Assembly: GCA_035461405.1 (NCBI GenBank)
Contig: DATHVH010000168.1
Span: 1 to 29,984 of the forward strand
Direction of reading: 5' to 3'
Source of the DNA: Anditalea sp035461405
GTDB taxonomy: Bacteria > Bacteroidota > Bacteroidia > Cytophagales > Cyclobacteriaceae
DNA: 29,984 nucleotides
Both the position numbers and the translations under genes were made by a program. The notes under the pieces were generated by a model. The model saw only the letters and a list, made by a program, of their open reading frames with translations. It was not told the origin of the DNA and did no database searches. Positions 15,202 through 23,544 of the stretch are shown here, piece by piece; position 1 is the stretch's first letter; every line of letters begins with the position of its first letter.

Positions 15202-16173
15202 CTATTTTGAAATAATGTGGGCAAAGGTAATTTCCTTTAATTCCTCCCAATCGAGATATAGCTCCTCTCCTACCTCCCATATACGCTCTTTATCTTCTAC
15301 TTTCCATATTGCACCATCCTTTAATTGGACAGTGAGTTGATTATAGTGTATCAAAAATTGCTTCTCTAGTACTTTTCCTGAAAGGGGCCCTTGATTCTTT
15401 ATCATTATATCCATCGGACGAATGAAAGTATCATCTTTATTACTTATTGGGTTTAGATGGCTAAAAAGTTTAGCTGTATATTGATTAGCTGGATATCTGA
15501 ATATATCTTTTGCCTTTCCTTCCTGAACGATCTGTCCTTTCTGAAGTATCACCAGATTTCCACTCATCATCAATGCATCATCCAAATCATGAGTGACAAA
15601 TATGACAGTCATTTCCATCTGATCAAAAATATACCGAAGCTCCTCTATCAACTCTCTTTTTTGAATAGTATCTAAGCTGCTAAAGGGTTCGTCTAACAAT
15701 AGAACTTCCGGCTCTATACTTAGTGCCCTTCCTATTGCCACCTTTTGTTGTTGCCCCCCTGAAAGCTGTCTTGGAAATTTATTTCTAAAAGAAGTCAAAT
15801 TTAGCATATTCAGAATGTACTCTACCCTTTCGTTCCGATAATCTTTATCGTACATTATCAATGGACGGGAGATATTTTCCTCCACGGTGGAGTTGGGGTA
15901 CAGGTGGTTTCCCTGGTGGATCAGCTTGATCTCATCATATCCGGAAACCAGTTTTTGGGAGGGGTTAAGAATTTTTGTTTCTCCCAGATAGACCTCGCCA
16001 CTATCCTGTATTTCTAGACCCGCTATGATTCTAAGCAGCGTGCTTTTTCCAGATCCACTTTCACCTATCATGGAGATTACTTTTCCTTTTTCTAAAGTTA
16101 GGGAAACTTCTAACAGCGCATTATGGCCCTGCTCATATTTTTTATTTATAGAAGAAATCTGAAGGTAGCTCAT
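15202..16173 (-). CDS. ABC transporter ATP-binding protein with C-terminal TOBE-like domain
   Basis: The energy-supplying subunit of an importer-type ABC system. The 323-residue protein has all nucleotide-binding motifs: Walker A GESGSGKST (37-45), the Q-loop region near KLIHQGNHLY, signature LSGGQQQKVAIGRAL, Walker B VLLLDEPFSSLD and the H-loop VTHD. After about residue 240 a beta-rich tail (FIRPMDIMIKN, then LDWEELKEITF) resembles the regulatory TOBE-type domain of PotA/UgpC-like ATPases. No permease or binding protein is adjacent; instead the gene overlaps the MmcQ/YjbR gene by 4 bases (ATGA). The substrate is unknown, and its permease must be elsewhere if it is a transporter. Confidence 0.85.
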   Translation of the reverse strand: MSYLQISSINKKYEQGHNALLEVSLTLEKGKVISMIGESGSGKSTLLRIIAGLEIQDSGEVYLGETKILNPSQKLVSGYDEIKLIHQGNHLYPNSTVEENISRPLIMYDKDYRNERVEYILNMLNLTSFRNKFPRQLSGGQQQKVAIGRALSIEPEVLLLDEPFSSLDTIQKRELIEELRYIFDQMEMTVIFVTHDLDDALMMSGNLVILQKGQIVQEGKAKDIFRYPANQYTAKLFSHLNPISNKDDTFIRPMDIMIKNQGPLSGKVLEKQFLIHYNQLTVQLKDGAIWKVEDKERIWEVGEELYLDWEELKEITFAHIISK

Positions 16174-16520
16174 GCTTGAATCTCTTGCTGAACCTTTTTG
16201 GGCAAGCTATTTAAAATTAAATCATAGGAATGGTCCACCAGTTCCAGTACCAGTCGGTCTGATACATCTAGATTAAAGTGAACCGTATTCCAGTGTTTTT
16301 TATTCATGTGAAATCCCGGAGTTATTCCATTATGCAATTCTCTAAGTTCTGTGGCTCTCTCCGGATCACATTTTAAATTGACACTTTCAAACTTGTCAAT
16401 GTCTGTTATAGCAAAAATTTTCCCTCCCACCCTAAAACAAAGGGTGTTTTCATCAAACGGAGTATCTTCTGAGGCGCCCCGTTTTGAAAGGCAATAGCTA
16501 CGAAAAAATTCAATATCCAT
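16170..16520 (-). CDS. MmcQ/YjbR family protein
   Basis: A 116-residue cytoplasmic protein of the MmcQ/YjbR family, which has a fold related to the DNA-binding domain of CyaY-like proteins; its real function is not known. Recognisable features are the opening MDIEFFRSYCLSKRGASEDT, the FRVGGKIFAITDID strand pair, LKCDPERATELRE, and HMNKKHWNTVHF followed by DVSDRLVLELVDHSYDLI. These are the family's conserved segments. It is translationally coupled to the ABC ATPase gene by an ATGA overlap. A hairpin lies just upstream of its start and may limit read-through from the ispG side. Confidence 0.9.
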   Translation of the reverse strand: MDIEFFRSYCLSKRGASEDTPFDENTLCFRVGGKIFAITDIDKFESVNLKCDPERATELRELHNGITPGFHMNKKHWNTVHFNLDVSDRLVLELVDHSYDLILNSLPKKVQQEIQA

Positions 16521-16536
16521 ATGGGGACATAAATAT

Positions 16537-16562
16537 TAAAGGAAGGTTTTGCCCTTCCTTTT
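16537..16562 (-). terminator. Hairpin, possible terminator after the 65-residue gene
   Basis: A 9-bp perfect stem (16538-16546 with 16553-16561; core AAGGAAGG/CCTTCCTT). On the minus strand it is followed by a weak T-rich stretch, TTTAATATTTAT, and then by the MmcQ start codon within 18 bases. It may be leaky or act as an attenuator. Confidence 0.5.
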
Positions 16563-16573
16563 AGTTTTAAATT

Positions 16574-16771
16574 TTATAGGACTCTTTTCAATATCCAAAA
16601 GATCACTGCTCCAAGAAACATAAGAATGGATATTTTATTGATCCCATGCATCATCCTTAGGTTAAAGTTTGACTTTTGGTTAGGATCCGGTTTTCTAAAT
16701 ACTCGGAAGAAATAATTGCCTACTGCTCCTAATTGGAAGAAATCTCTTACTTTATTTTTATCGTCTGACAT
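16574..16771 (-). CDS. Small single-pass membrane protein (DUF6728-like)
   Basis: A 65-residue protein with a charged N-terminal half (MSDDKNKVRDFFQLGAVGNY, FRKPDPNQKSNFNLRMMHG) and one C-terminal membrane segment (about 46-63, ISILMFLGAVIFWILKRVL). The arrangement of an FxLRxMHGINKISIxMF motif before the helix is what I recall of DUF6728, a short family of Cytophagales; this is a memory-based match and its function is unknown. It lies 83 bases after ispG in the same direction and may belong to that transcript. No signal peptide; the polar part probably stays in the cytoplasm. Confidence 0.75.
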   Translation of the reverse strand: MSDDKNKVRDFFQLGAVGNYFFRVFRKPDPNQKSNFNLRMMHGINKISILMFLGAVIFWILKRVL

Positions 16772-16854
16772 ATAGCTAATTTTTCAGAATTGTTAAACCA
16801 AATACTGGCTTAAAGGTTCTGTCTAATATTTTACCTTCTGGAAGAACCGTTTTA

Positions 16855-18846
16855 TTAACCCAATTTTTCTGTTTCCGGTTCGATCCACTGACCGTCTTTT
16901 TTGATAATATTTATTAGCTCATCCACCGCCCTCTCTGAAGAAACAGACCTCTTCATCACTTCCTTGCCTTTATATAGCGTAATCTTTCCTTTGCCAGATC
17001 CTACATACCCATAGTCTGCATCAGCCATCTCACCTGGACCATTTACGATACAACCCATTATGCCTATTTTAACACCTTTGAGGTGATCTGTTCTTTTTCG
17101 GATCATAGCCGTGGTCTCTTGTAAATCGAATAGCGTTCGGCCACAGGAAGGACAGCTGATGTATTCTGTCTTTGACATCCTGGTCCTTGCAGCCTGAAGC
17201 ACTCCAAAACTCACCGAATTGTGTAACTTTATTTGAGAAAGGATTTCATCACGATTGATTTTTCTTGATCTCTGCATCCCTATCATAATACCATCACCCA
17301 AGCCATCGATCAGTAAACCTCCCACATCAGTGGCAGTGTATAGCATTGTTTTATCATTTTCCTGATCAGGGTAGTTTACATGAAAAATAACAGGGATTAC
17401 TAGTCTATTCTGAATTAAGCTCACCATAGCCCTTCTCAAAGCAGGCATATTATGGGTATTATCGCTACGCAGGATGATGACAAAATCTTTTCTTCCGATC
17501 AATAAAGGTATTGCTTGATTTACTTCTACATCTTCTAGCAATAAAAAGTTAAGCGACAAATGGAAGTTCCCTGCATTTCGTAAGCTATCCAATGTATATG
17601 CAGGAAACTTATTGGTCTTATCTTCTGCTTTTTCCCAAACAGTATAATGCTGTATTTCTTTAAGCCCATTGGGTAACATAAACGGAATAGGATTGGATCC
17701 TGTAAAGACAAAATCACATCCTTGGTCATTCATCTTCCATTTATCCAGTTCCGGCAAATAAAAATGGCCAACGTTTTTCAGCTCTTTCTCTGATAGCCCT
17801 TCTATTTTTGATATGTCTGTTATAACACGGGGCACGTTACTGCCTCCTATATTATATACTTCCATGGTTTCTCTTTTCGAGTATTCAAAAGGTGCCAATG
17901 GATAGGCATCTATTTCCGCTATAGGCTGATGTCCCTTTCTATCGGTATATCGGTCTATGAGAGAGGCCGCTACTGGAGCTTCGAATTCTGGATCTTCAGT
18001 AAGAGAAACCCGAACTGTGTCACCTAGCCCATCTTCTAGTAATGTCCCTATGCCAACTGCAGATTTTACCCGCCCATCTTCACCATCACCTGCTTCAGTC
18101 ACTCCAAGGTGTAATGGATAAGGTTTGAATCCACCTTCATCAAGCTTCTGCACGAGTAGGCGATAAGCCTGGACCATCACCTGTGTATTAGATGACTTCA
18201 TAGAAATGACAATGTCATAATACTCCTCATCTTCGCAAATCCTTAAAAACTCAAGCGCTGACTCTACCATACCCAGTGGGGTATCCCCATACCTGCTCAT
18301 GATCCTGTCGGAAAGGGAACCGTGATTGGTTCCTATTCTCATGGCTGTTCCGTGTTTTTTACAGATCTTGATCAGGGGAAGAAATCGCTGTCTTATCCTG
18401 TCCAACTCTTCCTGATAGCTCTCGTCGGAATATTCAATGACTTCAAATTTCTTTTTATCGGCATAATTGCCCGGATTGATCCGGACTTTTTCTACTATAC
18501 CTGCGGCTATTTCTGCTGCATTTGGCGTGAAATGTATATCTGCTACCAATGGGGTATGATAACCTCTTCTGGCAAGTTCCTCTTTTATAGCCCGTAAATT
18601 CTCAGCTTCTTTAATGCTGGGCGCAGTGATTCTAATCAGTTGACAGCCACTCTCTATCATGCGGATGCACTGTTCCACTGACCCAAGGGTATCCATGGTA
18701 TCCACAGTAGTCATAGACTGGACTACTATAGGGTTATCTCCACCTATGATCACATCCCCTACTCTTACCGGGATGGTCTTTCTTCTGGAGTAACTGGTCA
18801 GGCTATTACAATACCTGATTTGATCTACGAGGTTTTTGGTTTCCAT
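16855..18846 (-). CDS. ispG: (E)-4-hydroxy-3-methylbut-2-enyl-diphosphate synthase (IspG/GcpE), large form
   Basis: Catalyses the penultimate step of the MEP isoprenoid pathway, turning methylerythritol cyclodiphosphate into HMBPP with a [4Fe-4S] cluster. At 663 residues it is the three-domain form found in Bacteroidota, Chlamydiae and plants, in which an extra domain (about 290-540) sits between the TIM barrel and the iron-sulfur domain. The barrel is seen as VQSMTTVDTMDT, VADIHFTPNAA and RINPGNYADKK. Cluster ligands are Cys565 and Cys568 in SCPSCGRTLFDL and Cys599 in GIMGCIVNGPGEM, with the catalytic Glu606 in GPGE. The gene starts 6 bases after the stop of the SDR gene, so the two share a transcript. 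Confidence 0.97.
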   Translation of the reverse strand: METKNLVDQIRYCNSLTSYSRRKTIPVRVGDVIIGGDNPIVVQSMTTVDTMDTLGSVEQCIRMIESGCQLIRITAPSIKEAENLRAIKEELARRGYHTPLVADIHFTPNAAEIAAGIVEKVRINPGNYADKKKFEVIEYSDESYQEELDRIRQRFLPLIKICKKHGTAMRIGTNHGSLSDRIMSRYGDTPLGMVESALEFLRICEDEEYYDIVISMKSSNTQVMVQAYRLLVQKLDEGGFKPYPLHLGVTEAGDGEDGRVKSAVGIGTLLEDGLGDTVRVSLTEDPEFEAPVAASLIDRYTDRKGHQPIAEIDAYPLAPFEYSKRETMEVYNIGGSNVPRVITDISKIEGLSEKELKNVGHFYLPELDKWKMNDQGCDFVFTGSNPIPFMLPNGLKEIQHYTVWEKAEDKTNKFPAYTLDSLRNAGNFHLSLNFLLLEDVEVNQAIPLLIGRKDFVIILRSDNTHNMPALRRAMVSLIQNRLVIPVIFHVNYPDQENDKTMLYTATDVGGLLIDGLGDGIMIGMQRSRKINRDEILSQIKLHNSVSFGVLQAARTRMSKTEYISCPSCGRTLFDLQETTAMIRKRTDHLKGVKIGIMGCIVNGPGEMADADYGYVGSGKGKITLYKGKEVMKRSVSSERAVDELINIIKKDGQWIEPETEKLG

Positions 18847-18852
18847 GGTACT

Positions 18853-19557
18853 TTATAAATCGCCCAACTGGGGCCTGATCACTATTTCTTCTACTACTGA
18901 ATTTGGCGAAAGGCTATAAGCAGCCCATACCGAGTCCGCCACATCCTCTGCTTTCATAAATCTTTCTTCGGGTATGTCCACGCCCTCCCAACTCGCTGTC
19001 AGGGTAGCGCCAGGCATCACGGAAGTCACTTTTATATTATAATCTTTCAGCTCTTGTCTCAAACACTTGGTGAACCCTAATAGTGCCCACTTGGATATGG
19101 CATACGTGCCGCCATTGGCATAAGCCGTAAGTCCTGCTATAGAACCCATGCTGAAAATGTAGCCGCTCTTTCTATCCATCATGTCCTTGGTAAAAGCACG
19201 GGTAAGGTGATATACTGAAAAAAGATTGGTATGCATCATCAGTTCAAAATTCCCCTCCGGTTCGTCATTTATCGACCCTGGCAGAAATACACCGGCATTG
19301 TTAACCAGCACATCAGGAACCACTTCTGCTTTTACCGCTTCTGCAAAAGAAATAACCTCTTCTTTTTTAGACAGGTCAGCCTGCCGGGTAAATACTTTGA
19401 TATCAGGATATTGCTCAGTCAAAATAGAAGAAAGCTCTTTCAAGTCTTCTTCATTCCTGGAACATGTGTATATATCAAACCCGGCTTCCGCAAACTTGAA
19501 AATAATGGCTCTTCCGATACCTTTGGTCCCACCGGTTACCAATATACTTTTGGACAT
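18853..19557 (-). CDS. Short-chain dehydrogenase/reductase
   Basis: An NAD(P)-dependent oxidoreductase of 234 residues with the classical SDR plan. The cofactor loop is TGGTKGIG (8-15), the NNAG motif is at 86-89, and the catalytic set is Ser139 (MGSIAG), Tyr152 and Lys156 (YAISK). The Arg after Ser at TCSRNEEDL suggests NADPH preference. The C-terminus (ATLTASWEG, IRPQLGDL) is short and ordinary. The substrate cannot be read; 3-oxoacyl reductase, sepiapterin-type or sugar reductase roles are all possible. It is the first gene of a pair with ispG, with a good promoter upstream. Adjacency to ispG alone does not imply an isoprenoid role. Confidence 0.9.
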   Translation of the reverse strand: MSKSILVTGGTKGIGRAIIFKFAEAGFDIYTCSRNEEDLKELSSILTEQYPDIKVFTRQADLSKKEEVISFAEAVKAEVVPDVLVNNAGVFLPGSINDEPEGNFELMMHTNLFSVYHLTRAFTKDMMDRKSGYIFSMGSIAGLTAYANGGTYAISKWALLGFTKCLRQELKDYNIKVTSVMPGATLTASWEGVDIPEERFMKAEDVADSVWAAYSLSPNSVVEEIVIRPQLGDL

Positions 19558-19602
19558 ATCGTTCGTGCTTTAATAGTTAGTGTGACAACTAATTACCCGT
19601 CA

Positions 19603-19631
19603 CAAAGTTATCATTTTTTTAAAGAATACAA
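19603..19631 (-). promoter_or_regulatory. Promoter of the SDR-ispG operon
   Basis: On the minus strand TTG (19629-19631), an 18-base spacer and TAACTTTG (19603-19610) give an exact -7 consensus. Transcription should start near 19597, about 40 bases before the SDR start codon. Confidence 0.65.
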
Positions 19632-19961
19632 GGTGAGAAATTAAATTACCCTAGAGGTAAAGGAGTAGGGAGCATAGCGTGGAACAGAAAAGAGCATACC
19701 CCTCACATTAATAATTAAAAAATTAAATTCAATGTGGGAATAAAACAATAAGTCATCCAACCTACAGTCAAATTTCAGAATTTTCCGGCCAAGCTTCTTT
19801 TTATAGGAATAAATTTTCCAAGAGGAAATAATAAACAGCTATTATTCTTTCCTGAAAACTAAAAGCATTGATCTATATACTGCATTATTATAAAACCATA
19901 TTCCCTCCATGGCCAAGTTGGGACAATGAATTTAATATATGTAGGAAACAGAAGTTCAATA
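19632..19961. other. Noncoding stretch with nothing recognised
   Basis: About 330 AT-rich bases between the SDR promoter and the end of the outer-membrane barrel gene. No reading frame, RNA gene or strong repeat is visible. A weak inverted repeat, CACATT/AATGTG (around 19707-19736), is probably chance. Confidence 0.5.
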
Positions 19962-19991
19962 AAGAAGAATTTATATGTCTTTATAAATCTT
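19961..19991 (-). terminator. Weak terminator candidate after the 1160-residue barrel gene
   Basis: An AT-only 7-bp stem (19969-19975 with 19982-19988), extendable past a bulge, is followed on the minus strand by TTCTTCTTTATTG. It is the only hairpin close to the end of the gene at 20013. Confidence 0.3.
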
Positions 19992-20012
19992 ATCAGGTTT
20001 AGTTAATGTCAT

Positions 20013-23000
20013 TTAAAACAAAGCTGACACCTGCATCCTTCCGATATGTACTATCCGTCCCAGGCCTTCGGAGTTTCTCCCTTCATAAACCATGTTCAGC
20101 TGTAAGCCTTCTCCTATTTTTTGAAGCCAGTTAAGGTTCCACATGAAGTTATTGCCTATAGTTAGAGCCTGGAGCATTTCATAGCCCACGGGGGAATTGG
20201 CCTGTCCGTTATATTCTATGTAGGTATAATTGAAATTAGCATTTAGCGTCGTTTTGATAGCTTTAGCATATCGGATGTCCAGTCCCATCTGGTGAAGCAT
20301 GGCTTTTTCTTCAATTTCTATATTGGCCATATTCTGCTTACCGGTATAGCTATAATTGGCAGTGGCCCGTACGGTAGAAGAAGGCTGGTAGGCCAGTTCC
20401 GGTCCCCATCCAAACTGATCTATTACATAATTCCTGTTATCCAAAAAGTCAGACGCGGCAAGCCTCTGCCCCTTATTTGCCAACATCCGGAAGTTCACCA
20501 TCGGATTGAGATTGTAGCGGGTATTTAGTCTCCAGTCCTTTTGGATCACATCTTCATATCCTCCTGATAGTAGCTGTTTGAACTGGCTATCAAAAACAGA
20601 AAGGTCAAATCCGTATTTGGCAGATGATCTATTGAAAAACAAAGAAGAACGGATGGACTGTCTAACACTGATCAGATCTTCATCTGCCAGACCTTGTGTA
20701 AAAGGCAGCACCCTGTTCCAGAAATCTGGTGCAGTGATTTTTTTGTCCACGTTCCAGCTGGTATTGTTTGAAAATTTCTGTAGAAATGCTCTAACGCCAC
20801 CCTCTTTTTTCCAATCATCGGGAAATTTTGCATTCAACCTGTAATTGAAAATGGTATTATAGGCCTGGATATAATCGTCAGTGGGCACAAAGATTTTAAT
20901 GAAGTTCTTTTCATCAGGATTGATGGCAAGGTAAAATTCATTCAGCTGCTGGACGCCATCTCCGTTATCATCCCGCCATGTATGGGTGCCTTCTCCGGTA
21001 GGAACCGGCAGATATACAAATTCTCTTCTCAATTCCCTGCCATTCCCTATGGCATAATTTAATTCACTCCTTACATTATTATCGAATAAACTGCTGAGAT
21101 AATCAAGGCGTCCCATGATGGTGGTTTCTTCCGGCAAATCTCTGCGTAGATAGCTAAGCTTTCGATAGGTAAAAGTTCCCTTGACATCGTGCTTCCCAAA
21201 TTTCCTTTGTAGTCCATAGTGGGTTGTAAAGGCTTTGGTATCCGGCAGCATTTCTCCTCCCACCGGAAACTGGTCCTCCCTCCAGCTGGCATTGGCAAAG
21301 AAAGAATAAGGCAGAGTATCATTACTATTGATATATACCTGATGTTCGAGAAAATTCATTGCCGTACTCACCACACTGTCGCTCTCGGTATGGCTTACAG
21401 CATTTCTGTCAAGATGGAGACGGTAGCCAGGGACTAAAACTTTACTCCTGTATTCTAAATTACCATTATACCTGACCCAGTCAGAAGTTAAATTTCTGAC
21501 TTCATTATTCAGTAAAAAGAAATCATTGGTCAGAAAGAACCGATCGCCTACCTGCTGATTATACCTGCCAAGTTGCTGGTGACCACTGAGTATACTTCCT
21601 CTGTTTCTGAAATTGATCCGATAGGACATCAGGTTATCCTGGTTTTTCAGGGCTTCTACTTGGGCTGTAAAGAGCTGCTCCGACCCGGGATTGGACAGCT
21701 CTTCGGTATCTAAGCTCCAGTCCCTGTCAAATTCAATGTATCTGACCCGATCTATAAATGAAAAATTGGTGGAGTTGTACTCCAGCTCTGCCATACTCTG
21801 GATCTTATAGCCAGGAAACCATCCCACCTGTCGATTTTGGGAGCGGATACCTGATTTTATGGCATAGCCGTGGTTATTGTCATTGTCCAAATTGGAAAAA
21901 AGGTTTATATCATTTTCTGATAGCGCCATTTCAGTATACACCTCCTCGTGAAGTCCAAGTTTAATGATGGCTCCGGCAGTTACCATTTGCTTCTTATTTG
22001 GTGCAGCCAGCGGAGACTGTATAGAAAAGCGCCCCTGACGAACCCCATTGATCGGAGGTACATATTCATACTGTATACCGTTAGCCAATTGTTGCTTCCT
22101 GATATAATCTCCATTTCCCTGTCCCACCTCCAGAAAACTGGGAATGAAAAATGCTTCTTCAGGGTTTGTGCTATATTCGTAGAAAACCTCTATTCCCCTT
22201 TCCCGGGTGAAATTCCTTCTTCTGGCATACATGATCCTGTTTGGATCGAAAGCTGTACTGTCTATCCTGGCCACTACCGCATCTGATATATTATCTCCTA
22301 CAGATGACAACAGTCTTTTCTGATCATCAGTAAATTCAAAAAACAGCGGCCTTTCCCTATTATCCTGTTCTTTATAATAATTAAAGTAAAAAATCGCATT
22401 CTTGCTTTCCTGAATATGATTCGCCGCTAATATGGATCTTGTAAAATTTCTTTCAGCATATTCATAATCTACCCGCACACGAGAATATTGCGTGATGAGG
22501 ACGTTTGTAGTAAATGTGATTTCACCCTGGTTATAGTCTATTACGTAATCATAATTAAAACCTCTCCTCAGCAGTTTACCATCCAAAAATATTTTCTCGG
22601 AATTGGCCATCACAATAACGAACCTTTCATTCTGTGGACCACGGATTCTATACGGGCCAAGAACACCTTCCAGGATGGAGAGTTCAGTAGAGGCAAATTT
22701 ACCTTTGGCAATGGAGGCAGCGGCTTGGGAAGAGCCTTTCCAGTTTTTCCCCATATCATATTGGGTAGTAAGCTGCAGCCCCTGAACATTCTTATAATAC
22801 CTTAAAAAATCAGATCTACGCTGCTGAAGGACCACATCTCCTGCAGCCAGGGAGATATTATCATTATACAGCTCAATGAGCACATTGTCAAAATCCTGCA
22901 GCTGCTGGGTATTGCCTTCCGGCTGGAAAGGAACATTCTGGTCAGTTATGCTTGCCCTAATATTCAAATTGTCGGCCAGCTGACCATCCATCTGTAGATT

Positions 23001-23495
23001 TAGCGAGCTATTGACAAAAACATTTTGTGTGTTTCCGAAAGAAATGCCACGAGTAAGGTTCCCTGATTTGTTAAGGTTAGAAGTAGGAAAGATTTCTTCT
23101 CTAAAATCAAATGAAGGGGCGGCCGCTACCTTCCTATCCTTAAACAGTGCAGCTGAATCATAATCTTTTTCTAATGATCTGTGAAAAAACAAAGCACTGA
23201 AATCATACGGAATGGCATCAAAGCAAACATGCACTGAATCAGATGGGGAAATCCTTCCAGCTTCTACCTTGAAAATTCCAGACGAAAAATCATACAAAAA
23301 GGGCACAATTTTATCCTTAGCATCCTTAACTATGATACTTTCCGGAAGTATCGAAAGCGAGTCCAAACGAACACCTTTCTCTAGCCCATCCCCTTTTACC
23401 CATTTACAGTTTGTAGATTGTGCCTGGACACCACTTACAATCCCAATCAAAAATAAGCAAATAATAAAAAATTGCTTTGCCCCATTCATACTCAC
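20013..23495 (-). CDS. Large outer-membrane beta-barrel protein of unknown function
   Basis: A 1160-residue exported protein not tied to a named gene. A signal peptide (about 1-26, ending VSGVQAQ) is followed by a domain of about 130 residues. Next comes the segment NKSGNLTRGISFGNTQNVFV, where a long series of amphipathic strands begins. Two features are typical of giant FCB-group outer-membrane proteins. The first is a SprA-like unit at about 295-350 (EKIFLDGKLLRRGFNYDYVI, then DYNQGEITFTTNVLITQYSR). The second is a terminal phenylalanine (MQVSALF) as in barrel proteins. No TonB box, plug or enzyme motif is seen. A calcium-loop-like stretch, WRDDNGDGVQQLNEFY, lies in an apparent extracellular loop. 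It starts 49 bases after the histidine kinase stop and may share its transcript. It is far shorter than true SprA. Confidence 0.8.
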   Translation of the reverse strand: MSMNGAKQFFIICLFLIGIVSGVQAQSTNCKWVKGDGLEKGVRLDSLSILPESIIVKDAKDKIVPFLYDFSSGIFKVEAGRISPSDSVHVCFDAIPYDFSALFFHRSLEKDYDSAALFKDRKVAAAPSFDFREEIFPTSNLNKSGNLTRGISFGNTQNVFVNSSLNLQMDGQLADNLNIRASITDQNVPFQPEGNTQQLQDFDNVLIELYNDNISLAAGDVVLQQRRSDFLRYYKNVQGLQLTTQYDMGKNWKGSSQAAASIAKGKFASTELSILEGVLGPYRIRGPQNERFVIVMANSEKIFLDGKLLRRGFNYDYVIDYNQGEITFTTNVLITQYSRVRVDYEYAERNFTRSILAANHIQESKNAIFYFNYYKEQDNRERPLFFEFTDDQKRLLSSVGDNISDAVVARIDSTAFDPNRIMYARRRNFTRERGIEVFYEYSTNPEEAFFIPSFLEVGQGNGDYIRKQQLANGIQYEYVPPINGVRQGRFSIQSPLAAPNKKQMVTAGAIIKLGLHEEVYTEMALSENDINLFSNLDNDNNHGYAIKSGIRSQNRQVGWFPGYKIQSMAELEYNSTNFSFIDRVRYIEFDRDWSLDTEELSNPGSEQLFTAQVEALKNQDNLMSYRINFRNRGSILSGHQQLGRYNQQVGDRFFLTNDFFLLNNEVRNLTSDWVRYNGNLEYRSKVLVPGYRLHLDRNAVSHTESDSVVSTAMNFLEHQVYINSNDTLPYSFFANASWREDQFPVGGEMLPDTKAFTTHYGLQRKFGKHDVKGTFTYRKLSYLRRDLPEETTIMGRLDYLSSLFDNNVRSELNYAIGNGRELRREFVYLPVPTGEGTHTWRDDNGDGVQQLNEFYLAINPDEKNFIKIFVPTDDYIQAYNTIFNYRLNAKFPDDWKKEGGVRAFLQKFSNNTSWNVDKKITAPDFWNRVLPFTQGLADEDLISVRQSIRSSLFFNRSSAKYGFDLSVFDSQFKQLLSGGYEDVIQKDWRLNTRYNLNPMVNFRMLANKGQRLAASDFLDNRNYVIDQFGWGPELAYQPSSTVRATANYSYTGKQNMANIEIEEKAMLHQMGLDIRYAKAIKTTLNANFNYTYIEYNGQANSPVGYEMLQALTIGNNFMWNLNWLQKIGEGLQLNMVYEGRNSEGLGRIVHIGRMQVSALF

Positions 23496-23544
23496 TGATT
23501 CCTAGGGCACTAATGTAATAAATCCAATTTGATTTTCAGTAAAA

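Noticed and set aside
16816..16849. Inverted repeat GGTTCT/AGAACC after ispG as a terminator
   Set aside because: Only 6 bp with a 22-base loop and a poor T tract; too weak to call.
16855..18846. Unusual length of IspG as a possible fusion
   Set aside because: The 663-residue form with an inserted middle domain is the normal IspG of Bacteroidota.
18853..19557. SDR as a sepiapterin reductase completing tetrahydrobiopterin synthesis with the genes at 10-1093
   Set aside because: It carries only general SDR motifs, lies 18 kb away and is paired with ispG; nothing specific supports this substrate.
19226..19644. Two plus-strand frames opposite the SDR gene
   Set aside because: They are shadows of the SDR gene; the composition follows its codon structure in reverse.
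20013..23495. Calling the large barrel SprA
   Set aside because: It has one SprA-like unit but is about half the length of SprA or less and lacks the repeated domain pattern.
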